Origin: Cellvibrio fontiphilus_A
Lineage (GTDB): Bacteria > Pseudomonadota > Gammaproteobacteria > Pseudomonadales > Cellvibrionaceae
DNA length: 64,000 nt
Reading direction: 5' to 3'
NCBI RefSeq assembly: GCF_042646205.1
Contig: NZ_JBHRTF010000002.1
Location: forward strand, 248,001-312,000
A program made the position numbers and the translations under genes. The notes beneath the pieces are model-generated. The model was given only the letters and a program-made list of their open reading frames with translations, made no database searches and was not told where the DNA came from. The number at the start of each line of letters is the position of its first letter. Position 1 is the stretch's first letter. Shown here piece after piece: positions 26,849-35,076 of the stretch.

Positions 26849-27244
26849 ATGAACGACGATCTCTATCTTTTTGTCTACGGCACTTTGCGCCGCGCTTGCG
26901 CTACTGGCGCGCACCAGACCTATCTGGCCGGCGCTCAATTTATCGATACCGCAAAGGTCGAGGGCAATTTATATCGCGTCAGCTATTACCCCGCGCTGGT
27001 GTTAACTAACGCAGGTAGAATGGTAACCGGTGAAGTCTATCGGCTGGCTTGCGCCGCACAATTGGAGGCCTTGGACATCTATGAAGAGTGCACTTTTCCC
27101 GCGCTACCCGCGCAAGAATATCAGCGAATATCCATTCCGCTGATCACTGACAAGGGAATAAAGATTAACGCCTGGATCTACGCCTACCAGCGCAATTGCG
27201 AGCAGCTGGAACTCATTAGCAGTGGAGATTTTTTAAACCCTTGA
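26849..27244 (+). CDS. Gamma-glutamylcyclotransferase-like protein (YtfP/GGCT fold)
   Basis: The 131-residue protein shows the GGCT fold. It opens with LYLFVYGTLRRA, the YGTL substrate loop, and contains EALDIYEEC with the acidic residue that acts as general base in true gamma-glutamylcyclotransferases. Bacterial members of this size (YtfP type) are mostly uncharacterised, so cyclotransferase activity is only possible. The start lies just after a terminator, so it needs its own promoter within a very short space or relies on readthrough. The ribosome site is weak. Confidence 0.85.
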   Translation: MNDDLYLFVYGTLRRACATGAHQTYLAGAQFIDTAKVEGNLYRVSYYPALVLTNAGRMVTGEVYRLACAAQLEALDIYEECTFPALPAQEYQRISIPLITDKGIKINAWIYAYQRNCEQLELISSGDFLNP

Positions 27245-27272
27245 TGAGTGGATTTCCAAAATCGAAGTTAGG

Positions 27273-27554
27273 TTAATCATCAGTATCAAATGGCAAGGCA
27301 AGCTCGGTTTTTTGTGCAGGCTCACTGCCAATCATTTCATCATAGGGTGATTGCATCACCAACCAACCGCGGGTGTAACCCAAATCTTTTAGGGCTTGTT
27401 GCGCGCGAAACAAACTGGGAAATTTAGCCACCTTGCCTTCGGGGTTGCGCAACAGCTGTGCTGCTTCCGTTGAACCTACCGGCTCTTGGGTAATGCCCGC
27501 ATGGTAATGTGCACAATCGCTGTAACTGAAAATTAATGCGCGTCCGGTGGCCAT
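27273..27554 (-). CDS. Conserved small hypothetical protein, possibly DUF6482
   Basis: This 93-residue soluble protein contains LIFSYSDCAHYHAG near the N-terminus and the segment RGWLVMQSPYDEMIG, which resembles the C-terminal part of DUF6482 proteins of Pseudomonas. That assignment is tentative. No signal peptide or membrane segment is present. It begins two bases after the stop of the DCC-family gene on the same strand, so they are surely co-transcribed. It is convergent with the GGCT gene. Function is unknown. Confidence 0.68.
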   Translation of the reverse strand: MATGRALIFSYSDCAHYHAGITQEPVGSTEAAQLLRNPEGKVAKFPSLFRAQQALKDLGYTRGWLVMQSPYDEMIGSEPAQKTELALPFDTDD

Positions 27555-27556
27555 GT

Positions 27557-27955
27557 TTACCTCACTTTTTGAGCAGTTGTTTCAGGGATTTGCGCCACGG
27601 CGCAAGCATAATTTTTACAGTAACGCTTATCTGCCCAGCGGCGATAAATTGCATCCACCAGCGATGACCAAATACGCCAGCGCAGTGGTTTGAACAAAAA
27701 TCCAAATGGCGTAAATGACCAGGCCGCTACATTCGCATCTACACCCAAAAGCCAGCTGCCATCGGGTTTTAGCAAATGCAAATCGCGCAACAGCTTTTCG
27801 CGCTCAGCGTCATCCAGTTGCGGCAGACTGTGAATGTCCACCAGTGTTAATCCAGCGCGGTTGTAGTTGCGTAAAAGAGCCATTTCCCTTGCGCATAACG
27901 GACAGCGGCCATCATAAAAGAGCTGGGCGGTTTGGATGGGCATGGGAAATGGCAT
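27557..27955 (-). CDS. DCC-family thiol-disulfide oxidoreductase-like protein (DUF393)
   Basis: This protein of about 132 residues opens with a thioredoxin-like strand and the DGRCPLC motif that defines the DCC family, followed by EMALLRNY. The second half contains hydrophobic helices (AAWSFTPFGFLFKPLRWRIW) and an RYCKNYACAV motif. The family is thought to act in thiol-disulfide chemistry, but substrates are unknown. The open frame extends to 28105; I chose the ATG at 27955 because the conserved core begins right after it and GAGG lies upstream. An in-frame ATG at 27943 is also possible. It forms an operon with the small gene at 27273-27554. Confidence 0.82.
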   Translation of the reverse strand: MPFPMPIQTAQLFYDGRCPLCAREMALLRNYNRAGLTLVDIHSLPQLDDAEREKLLRDLHLLKPDGSWLLGVDANVAAWSFTPFGFLFKPLRWRIWSSLVDAIYRRWADKRYCKNYACAVAQIPETTAQKVR

Positions 27956-28174
27956 AGCAGTTAAACCTCGTCTGATAACATGGATCGCATTTAACAACGC
28001 GGCAACTATAATCACCCCAGGCAAGTGCAAGGCCATGTTGTAATTGCAATCCACCCTATTATTACGCAAAGGCTGCGGAGGGCGATCAGCACTTGCCCTT
28101 GGCAATGCCAGCCGCTATGTTGCGCCCTGTTCGCTAGGGTCACCCGCGCGCCATGCGCTTTTTGGAGAATCACA

Positions 28175-29197
28175 ATGAGCCAGTATCGGGCACTGAATTA
28201 CGACATAGACCCAGTTTTTCACGCCGCCAACAAACCCCAACCCAAGGTGGGCATTCTGTTGGCCAACCTCGGCACCCCCGATGCGCCAACCACACCGGCA
28301 CTGCGCCGTTACCTGGCGGAATTTTTGGCAGACCCGCGCGTCATTGAAATTCCGCGAGTGATTTGGCTGTTGATTTTGCACGGTATTATTTTGCGCGTGC
28401 GCCCCAGAAAATCGGCTGCACTTTATAAAAGCGTGTGGACGAGCGAAGGCTCGCCGCTGCTGGCCATTAGTAAACAGCAGCAAGCGGCCATACAAAACGA
28501 ACTGGGCGATGGTTACAGCGTAAAACTGGGCATGCGCTACGGTAACCCATCGATTGCAAGCGCCTTGCGCGAATTACAAAAGGAAGCGGTGCGCAAAATT
28601 ATTGTACTGCCACTCTACCCACAGTACGCAGGCCCAACCACCGGTTCTACCTTTGATGCGGTGGCGACAGAATTAAAAAACTGGCGCTGGGTGCCGGAAT
28701 TACATTTTATTAATAATTATTGCGACCAGCCGCTGTACGTTGAAGCGCTCGCCAATTCGGTGCGTGAGCACATCGAAAAAAATGGTTTGCCGCAAAAAAT
28801 TATTTTTTCTTACCACGGTATGCCCAAGCGCTATTTGACCTCGGGTGATCCCTACTTTTGTTTGTGCCAAAAAACCACGCGCTTGGTGCAGGAAAAGTTG
28901 GGGCTGGATAAAAATATTTGCCTCACCAGTTTTCAATCGCGCTTTGGCCGCGAGGAGTGGTTAAAGCCCTATACCGATGAAATACTGGAGCAACTGCCTA
29001 AAGACGGCATTAAAGATATTGCGATTTTATCGCCCGCGTTTAGCGCTGACTGTTTGGAAACCCTGGAAGAATTGGCAGTGGAAAATCGCCACGCCTTTTT
29101 GGAAGCTGGTGGCGAAAAATATGCGTATATTGCCGCGCTGAATGATCGCCCTGATCATATTCGCGCGCTGGCGGCGCTGTTAAAACAACACAGCTAA
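28175..29197 (+). CDS. hemH: Ferrochelatase
   Basis: The 340-residue enzyme inserts Fe(II) into protoporphyrin IX, the last step of haem synthesis. Motifs include VGILLANLGTPDAPT, RMRYGNPS-like MRYGNPSIASAL, LPLYPQYAGPTTGS, and FSYHGMPKRYL with the active-site histidine. LSPAFSADCLETLEEL carries the second conserved region. The upstream in-frame extension to 28025 lacks family resemblance; the ATG at 28175 has TTGGAG at good spacing. It is divergent from the DCC-family gene. Confidence 0.96.
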   Translation: MSQYRALNYDIDPVFHAANKPQPKVGILLANLGTPDAPTTPALRRYLAEFLADPRVIEIPRVIWLLILHGIILRVRPRKSAALYKSVWTSEGSPLLAISKQQQAAIQNELGDGYSVKLGMRYGNPSIASALRELQKEAVRKIIVLPLYPQYAGPTTGSTFDAVATELKNWRWVPELHFINNYCDQPLYVEALANSVREHIEKNGLPQKIIFSYHGMPKRYLTSGDPYFCLCQKTTRLVQEKLGLDKNICLTSFQSRFGREEWLKPYTDEILEQLPKDGIKDIAILSPAFSADCLETLEELAVENRHAFLEAGGEKYAYIAALNDRPDHIRALAALLKQHS

Positions 29198-29231
29198 AGG
29201 TTTGTTTAACGCGTAAAACGCAATTCACAAC

Positions 29232-29253
29232 AAGGCGACAGCCATGTCGCCTT
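29232..29253. terminator. Shared hairpin between convergent hemH and the TSUP gene
   Basis: A nine-base stem (AAGGCGACA with TGTCGCCTT) sits between the two convergent stop codons. There is no clear U-tract on either side, so it is only a weak terminator candidate. Confidence 0.4.
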
Positions 29254-30055
29254 AAGCAAAAACCGTTACCAGCATTTGTACCGATAAACCTACCAGCAAT
29301 ACCGCAAATAATTTTTTTAATAAGGCGATAGGCAGGCGATGCGCGAGTTTTGCACCCAAGGGCGCGGTGATAAAACTCATCGCCGCCATAGCAACCACTG
29401 CCGGCCAAAATACATAACCCAGGGTATAGGCCGGTAGATTTTCCACACTCAATCCATTCACCACATAACCCGCCGCACCCGAAAGTGCGATAGGCAAACC
29501 CACGGCGGCCGAAGTGCCAATCGCCACCGGCAAACTCACATTGCACCAGACCAGAAATGGCACAGTCAGTGTGCCGCCGCCAATCGCCACTAACGCAGAA
29601 ATGGCGCCTATGCCGGTACCGGTTGCACTCAGCCCCGTGAAAGCAGGTAATTGTCGCGAGGGTTTGGGTTTGCGGTTCAGCACCATTTGCAGCGCGACAA
29701 AGGCCATAAAACAGGAGAAAAAAATCGCCAGCGGCGCGGCCGATAAATAACTCGCCAAAAAGGTGCCCGCAAAGGTTCCCAGCAAAATTCCCGGGGTAAT
29801 TTTTATCACCACCGGCCAGATAACCGCCTGATGTTTGTGGTGGGTTAATAAACTGGCAATCGCGGTGGGAACAATCGCTGCCATAGAAGTGGCGAGCGCC
29901 ATATGCAGAATATATTCAGAGGGAAATTGCTGCTGCACAAATAACAGCGTGAGCATCGGCACCATGATGCCACCGCCGCCAATGCCAAAAAGCCCAGCAA
30001 AAAAACCAGTGAATGCGCCTAGCGCGAGCAGTGAAATAATAAAATAAATATCCAT
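29252..30055 (-). CDS. TSUP/TauE-SafE family membrane exporter
   Basis: The 267-residue membrane protein has about eight hydrophobic segments and the family's two GxxxG-rich repeats: GLFGIGGGGIMVPML in the first half and ALVAIGGGTLTVPFL in the second. TSUP proteins move organosulfur compounds or sulfite out of or into cells. Nothing around it fixes the substrate. Its promoter region contains the 94-base palindromic element at 30091-30184. A second TSUP gene at 47008, embedded in sulfur genes, is only distantly similar. Confidence 0.9.
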   Translation of the reverse strand: MDIYFIISLLALGAFTGFFAGLFGIGGGGIMVPMLTLLFVQQQFPSEYILHMALATSMAAIVPTAIASLLTHHKHQAVIWPVVIKITPGILLGTFAGTFLASYLSAAPLAIFFSCFMAFVALQMVLNRKPKPSRQLPAFTGLSATGTGIGAISALVAIGGGTLTVPFLVWCNVSLPVAIGTSAAVGLPIALSGAAGYVVNGLSVENLPAYTLGYVFWPAVVAMAAMSFITAPLGAKLAHRLPIALLKKLFAVLLVGLSVQMLVTVFA

Positions 30056-30090
30056 AGTTCTTTGGTTCAGCAGATTGCGTGCGCAGGCGC

Positions 30091-30184
30091 TTCGCTAGCG
30101 CGTTGCCCGACACGCCGTAAATACATCCCTGTAGGCTTGTCGTCGCCATCCATGGCTCCGACAGTCGGGCAACGCGCTAGCGAA
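30091..30184. repeat. 94-base intergenic palindromic element with perfect 21-base arms
   Basis: The arms TTCGCTAGCGCGTTGCCCGAC (30091-30111) and its exact complement (30164-30184) enclose a 52-base centre that has a further small palindrome (GCCATCCATGGC). The layout, a conserved stem with a TAAATACATCCCTGTAGG centre, resembles dispersed intergenic repeats of marine and soil gammaproteobacteria. It contains no coding frame. It may be a non-autonomous miniature element or a REP-like unit. Confidence 0.85.
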
Positions 30185-30220
30185 ACACCTTGTGAGTTCA
30201 ATGCAAATTTCGCGGTTTAA

Positions 30221-30257
30221 AAACAAAAATCCCCGTTGTTTTCACTTCGGGGATTTT
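30221..30257 (-). terminator. Rho-independent terminator of typA
   Basis: The ten-base stem AAAATCCCCG/CGGGGATTTT is followed on the minus strand by TTTTTGTTTTT, 25 bases after the typA stop. Confidence 0.85.
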
Positions 30258-30281
30258 GTTTTGCACCGCTAAGCGTACAAA

Positions 30282-32105
30282 TTATTTGTTAGCGCGTTTA
30301 CGCTCGTTTTCGGTGAGCAGTTTTTTGCGCAGACGAATAGATTGCGGTGTTACTTCTACCAGTTCGTCGTCTTCAATAAATTCCAGCGCCTGCTCCAGGG
30401 TGTGACGGATGGGCGGTGACAGGGTCAGCGCATCGTCAGTACCAGAAGCACGAACGTTGGTTAATTGTTTGGCCTTGGTTGGATTTACTACCAGGTCGTT
30501 AGAGCGTGAGTGAATCCCCACGATCTGGCCTTCGTAAACTTCCACACCGGCGCCGAGGAACAAACGACCGCGGTCTTGCAGCGGGTGCAAACCATAGGCG
30601 AGGGTTTTGCCCTTCACCATGGATACCAATACACCGTTCTGGCGCTTGGCCACTTCGCCTTCTTTTACCGGACCGTAGTGGTCAAAAATACTGGTCATGA
30701 TGCCGGAACCCGAGGTCATGGTCAGGAACTGGCCACGGAAACCAATCAAACCGCGCGATGGGCACAGGAATTCCAACTTGATACGGCCTTTGCCATCCGG
30801 CTCCATGTTGGTCAACTCGCCTTTGCGCAGGCCGAGTTCTTCCATCACTTTACCCTGATGCTCTTCTTCAACGTCGATCACCACTTGCTCAAAGGGCTCG
30901 TGCACTACACCGTCCACGATTTTTTGAACCACTTCGGGGCGCGATACACCCAGCTCGTAGCCTTCGCGACGCATGTTTTCAATCAGTACCGACAGGTGCA
31001 ATTCACCACGGCCAGACACGATAAATTTGTCCGGCGAATCGCCTTGTTGTACACGCAGTGCTACGTTAGCAATCAGCTCTTGTTCCAAGCGGTCTTTAAT
31101 GTTGCGACTGGTAACGTACTTGCCTTCTTTACCGGCGAAAGGAGAGTCGTTGACCTGGAAGGTCATGCTCACGGTTGGCTCGTCGATAGAGAGTGCAGGC
31201 AGCGGCTCAATGTGATCGGGGCTGCAGAGGGTGTCGGAAATACCGAGTTTATCCACACCGGTAATACAGACGATATCGCCCGCGTAAGCTTTGTCGGTTT
31301 CGATACGTTGCAGGCCGTGATAGCCCATCACTTGCAGTACTTTGGCTTTGCGCTGGTTGCCTTCATGGTCAACCACAACCACTTGCTGGTTGGGTGAGAG
31401 GCTGCCGCGGGTGATACGGCCAATACCGATAACACCGACATAGCTGTTGTAGTCCAGTGCAGAAATTTGCATTTGGAAAGGGCCATCCAGATCAACTTTG
31501 GGCGGCTGAACCTTGTCCACAATCATCTGGAACAGCGGGGTCATATCTTCAGCGATATTGTCCGGGTCCAGACCAGCAACACCGTTTAATGCCGAGGCGT
31601 AAACGATGGGGAAATCCAGCTGCTCTTCGGTGGCACCCAAACGGTCAAACAGGTCGAATACCTGGTCGATTACCCACTCAGGGCGCGCACCGGGGCGGTC
31701 GATTTTGTTGATCACAACGATAGGGTTCAAACCCTGTTCAAACGCCTTGGAGGTTACAAAACGGGTTTGGGGCATAGGGCCGCCAACGGCATCCACAATC
31801 AGCAATACCGAGTCCACCATGGACAATACACGCTCCACCTCGCCGCCAAAGTCGGCGTGTCCGGGGGTGTCTACTATGTTAATGCGGTAGTCGTTCCACT
31901 TGATGGCGGTGTTTTTCGCCAGAATGGTAATGCCGCGTTCGCGTTCCTGGTCGTTGCTGTCCATGATCAGATCGCCGCTGTCATCGCGACGATCAAGGGT
32001 GCCGGATTGGCGCAACAACTGGTCAACCATGGACGTTTTACCGTGGTCAACGTGGGCGATAATCGCGATGTTACGCAGTTTTTCGATTGCTGAATTGTCT
32101 GTCAC
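30282..32105 (-). CDS. typA: Ribosome-associated GTPase TypA/BipA
   Basis: The 607-residue translational GTPase binds 70S ribosomes and aids 50S assembly at low temperature and under stress. Motifs are G1 AHVDHGKTS, switch II DTPGHADFGGEV, G4 NKIDRPGA, and the BipA-specific C-terminal domain beginning near GLIGFRGQFLT. The frame is open to 32177, but the conserved protein begins at a GTG (32105) encoding M-TDNSAIEKLRNIAII, which gives a family-typical length. A terminator follows. Confidence 0.95.
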   Translation of the reverse strand: MTDNSAIEKLRNIAIIAHVDHGKTSMVDQLLRQSGTLDRRDDSGDLIMDSNDQERERGITILAKNTAIKWNDYRINIVDTPGHADFGGEVERVLSMVDSVLLIVDAVGGPMPQTRFVTSKAFEQGLNPIVVINKIDRPGARPEWVIDQVFDLFDRLGATEEQLDFPIVYASALNGVAGLDPDNIAEDMTPLFQMIVDKVQPPKVDLDGPFQMQISALDYNSYVGVIGIGRITRGSLSPNQQVVVVDHEGNQRKAKVLQVMGYHGLQRIETDKAYAGDIVCITGVDKLGISDTLCSPDHIEPLPALSIDEPTVSMTFQVNDSPFAGKEGKYVTSRNIKDRLEQELIANVALRVQQGDSPDKFIVSGRGELHLSVLIENMRREGYELGVSRPEVVQKIVDGVVHEPFEQVVIDVEEEHQGKVMEELGLRKGELTNMEPDGKGRIKLEFLCPSRGLIGFRGQFLTMTSGSGIMTSIFDHYGPVKEGEVAKRQNGVLVSMVKGKTLAYGLHPLQDRGRLFLGAGVEVYEGQIVGIHSRSNDLVVNPTKAKQLTNVRASGTDDALTLSPPIRHTLEQALEFIEDDELVEVTPQSIRLRKKLLTENERKRANK

Positions 32106-32285
32106 TATGGAAATACTCTTGGGTGGGTGCCTATTACTATTAAAAGGCAAAGTTTGAAAGCGCAAAAGGGCGCGCATTATACCTATCTCGGTGTGACACG
32201 GATATGACCGGCAAGCGGGAATTGGTGATTTTTTGGACTATTTTAAGTCGCAGCCAAGTTGTTACAGCCCTCGGTCAGGCTGGTT

Positions 32286-33341
32286 TTAGCCAATAAGATT
32301 GCTACTTTTGGCGCCGGCAACCTGTTTGATAGTCAGCGCAATGGCAGCCGAGCCGTAGAGCTGAATCAAAAACACCCCCACAAAAACCCACAAGCTGGCA
32401 GCCACACTGCTGACGGGAAAAAAGGGGTTTATGCTGCCCAAGGCGGCAATATTTTCCAGCGCAATCGTCAGCAGTGGGTGGATAAAAAAGATGGGAAAAC
32501 TTAGCTCCGCCAGCCAGCATAAATGCCGTTGCAGCCGGGGGTGAATGTGGCGGCAGACAGCAAGCATGGCAACGCAGCCAAACAATACTTGGATAAATTG
32601 GAAATCGACCCCCGCGAAACTAAAGGCGGCTTTGTGATAGTTACCAAGGTGCGGCCACACATAGGTCTGCAATATCGCGGTAAGCGCAACTACTAACAGC
32701 CCCGCAATCATTAACGGCCAGTGCAGTGCCTGCCATTTTTTTTCATAAAGCGAAAATAATATCCCCAGCAAATAATAAGGCGTGTAATACACCAGCGACT
32801 GGAAAAAGTGAGTGTTGGATTCAGGGCGATGCATAAACACTGCAATCAGCGAAAAAATACCCAATACCAACAGTTGAATCCATGCCGGGAGGCGGATGTA
32901 GAACAGGTGCAAAGGTGAGCACAAAAAAGTGAGAAAAATAAACGGGATATACCAGTGCGGATAAAGCACATAACCATTGCGCAGGGTGTACCAGATATTC
33001 AACAGGTTTTGCTGCCAACCCAAACCATCTAACCACCAGCCCAGTGCACGCAGCGCCAGAGCAAAACATGAAATAACCGCAAAAGGAATTAACAGCGACT
33101 GGGCTTTTTTGCGGATGAATTGCGAGTAATTAAAACGCGGATAAAAAATGCGATGAAAGAAAAAACCGGAGATAAAAACAAACAAGCCGGTGCCACCGCG
33201 CAACAAGTTTTCCAGTAGCGCCGGGAACAGCGGCTGCGACAGAAAAATCGAATGCCCCAGCACAATCATGGCAATCGCCAGACCGCGCAGGTAATCAAAT
33301 TCTACTATCCGCTCCTTCGCTGCCGCCGCTGGTTGCGCCAT
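32286..33341 (-). CDS. Acyltransferase 3 family membrane protein
   Basis: The 351-residue integral membrane protein has about ten hydrophobic helices and the acyltransferase-3 opening FDYLRGLAIAMIVLGHS, with the conserved Arg and the catalytic His in LGHS. Members O-acetylate or O-succinylate cell-surface polysaccharides, glucans or lipids. No polysaccharide genes adjoin it. Its ATG overlaps the thiI stop codon by one base, implying translational coupling to an unrelated tRNA-modification gene. The substrate is unknown. Confidence 0.88.
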   Translation of the reverse strand: MAQPAAAAKERIVEFDYLRGLAIAMIVLGHSIFLSQPLFPALLENLLRGGTGLFVFISGFFFHRIFYPRFNYSQFIRKKAQSLLIPFAVISCFALALRALGWWLDGLGWQQNLLNIWYTLRNGYVLYPHWYIPFIFLTFLCSPLHLFYIRLPAWIQLLVLGIFSLIAVFMHRPESNTHFFQSLVYYTPYYLLGILFSLYEKKWQALHWPLMIAGLLVVALTAILQTYVWPHLGNYHKAAFSFAGVDFQFIQVLFGCVAMLAVCRHIHPRLQRHLCWLAELSFPIFFIHPLLTIALENIAALGSINPFFPVSSVAASLWVFVGVFLIQLYGSAAIALTIKQVAGAKSSNLIG

Positions 33342-34816
33342 TAAATGGCACAGGCGCTCGGTCGCTCTGGGCGATAGACACCCACATTCAAGTGCCCCTC
33401 TGCTTTGAGGTTAGCGGCGTGCAGTTGGCTCATCACCCCTTTTTGGCAATAGAGGAAATACAGGGTATTGCCATCCAATTGCGCAAATTGTTTGTTGAGT
33501 GAATAAAAGGGAATCAGGCGAACATCAACAGCGGTGATGGTTAATGGATTAGCTTCCTGCTCGTCAGGGTGGCGAATATCAATCACTACCGCCGGCGCAT
33601 TCACCTCACTAACCACAGGCACCGACAAATCTGCATCCAGCTCATCGACAATTTCATCAATATTCTGCGCATGGCGCTCGTTGATCGCCCGCTCCAGGAC
33701 CGTCATATCAAAGCGGCCCTCTTCGAATTCCACCTTATGCAACTTGGCGCGCGTGGTGGGGTTTACCGAAATCACGCCGCAATATTCCGGCATACTCGCC
33801 GCAAAGGTTTCGGTGCCGATTTTGCGCGAGATATCAATAATCTCGCCCTTATCCATAGTGGCCAGCGGGCGCAATACGACAGTGTCTATCGCGCGGTCGA
33901 TGGCGTTGAGGTTCACCAGCGTTTGGCTGGATACCTGGGCCACACTCTCGCCCGTCACCAATGCGGGAATTTCCAGTGACTCGGCGACCTTTTCAGCGGC
34001 ACGCAGCATCATGCGCTTAAGCACCACCCCCATGTAGGCGTTATCCACCTTTTCCAAAATTTCACGCACTACATCTTCAAAGGGTACAGTTACAAACTTT
34101 ACGCGATGGGAGGCGCCGTATTTGTTCCACAGGTAATAAGCCACTTCTTTAACGCCGATCTCATGGGCGCGGCCGCCAAGGTTAAAAAAGCAGTAGTGGG
34201 CGCGCAGGCCGCGCTTGATGCACAAATAAGTAGAAACCGTAGAGTCAAAACCGCCGGAGATCAGCGACAACACCGGGTCTTGCGCGCCGAGCGGGTAGCC
34301 GCCCAACCCCTGAATCTTGTTGGTGAGCACCCAGAGGCGATCCTGCCTGATTTCCATACGCACTGTGACATCCGGCTTATGCAGCGCGACTGCCTTGGCT
34401 TCTGAATGCTGCAGTAAGCCGCCGCCGACGTATTGCTCCACATCCACCGAACTGAAAGCGTGTTTACCCACGCGCTTGGCGCGCACACAAAAGGTTTTAC
34501 CGGCCAGCGGCTCGCGCCAATGGCGCAGGGTGTGCTGGAAAATGGAATCCAAATCGCCCAGCGGGTAGTCGTGGATCAAGGAAAAATTAGCGATGCCCGG
34601 CGTGCGCGCCAGCACATCGGAGACCTGTGCAGTCACCTGTGCATCCGCCTCGGGGCAGCGAATTTCGATTTTCTCCCAATCGCGCTGCACATCAATTTCT
34701 ACCCCGATATTGGCCAGCAACAGGCGCAAATTGTCGCGCAGCTGTTTGATAAAACGCTTACGCACCGGAGGACTTTTAATGATGATTTCGGGGAAAACTT
34801 TGACTACAAAATGCAT
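33341..34816 (-). CDS. thiI: tRNA 4-thiouridine synthase ThiI with rhodanese domain
   Basis: The 491-residue enzyme transfers sulfur to U8 of tRNA and, in enterics, to ThiS for thiamine synthesis. It has an N-terminal ferredoxin-like/THUMP region (about residues 1-165), the adenylating PP-loop SGGFDST, then GESVAQVSSQT. A C-terminal rhodanese domain carries the persulfide cysteine in YCQKGVMS. A cysteine is also conserved in MPEYCGVIS. Length matches the rhodanese-bearing gammaproteobacterial form (about 480 residues). The following acyltransferase gene is overlapped by one base. Confidence 0.95.
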   Translation of the reverse strand: MHFVVKVFPEIIIKSPPVRKRFIKQLRDNLRLLLANIGVEIDVQRDWEKIEIRCPEADAQVTAQVSDVLARTPGIANFSLIHDYPLGDLDSIFQHTLRHWREPLAGKTFCVRAKRVGKHAFSSVDVEQYVGGGLLQHSEAKAVALHKPDVTVRMEIRQDRLWVLTNKIQGLGGYPLGAQDPVLSLISGGFDSTVSTYLCIKRGLRAHYCFFNLGGRAHEIGVKEVAYYLWNKYGASHRVKFVTVPFEDVVREILEKVDNAYMGVVLKRMMLRAAEKVAESLEIPALVTGESVAQVSSQTLVNLNAIDRAIDTVVLRPLATMDKGEIIDISRKIGTETFAASMPEYCGVISVNPTTRAKLHKVEFEEGRFDMTVLERAINERHAQNIDEIVDELDADLSVPVVSEVNAPAVVIDIRHPDEQEANPLTITAVDVRLIPFYSLNKQFAQLDGNTLYFLYCQKGVMSQLHAANLKAEGHLNVGVYRPERPSACAI

Positions 34817-35076
34817 GGAAGGCGCGCCTGAAACTATGCAGCGGTGATCTGCTGGCTAAAAAGGCGGCGATTATAAGACAGCTACTTTGTTTTGAGCCAA
34901 TAGCTTTTTACGACGCAAAATGCCTATGGATCACTAAAAAGGTTGGATTTAGCTATGAAACCAACAAATAGTATTACACCCCCTAAATTATGCGCAGAAA
35001 TAACGCCAACAGACTAAGCCACTGCTATAACCATTCATCAATAGCTTCATTTCAACCATCTGCGGGGCGGATCATC

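Noticed and set aside
30510..31397. 295-codon plus-strand frame opposite typA
   Set aside because: It is a shadow of the conserved typA coding sequence, His/Val-rich without recognisable domains.
34860..35076. Sigma-28 flagellar promoter upstream of the first chemoreceptor
   Set aside because: CTAAA and CGATTAT near 34857-34875 have the wrong spacing for the TAAA-N15-GCCGATAA consensus.
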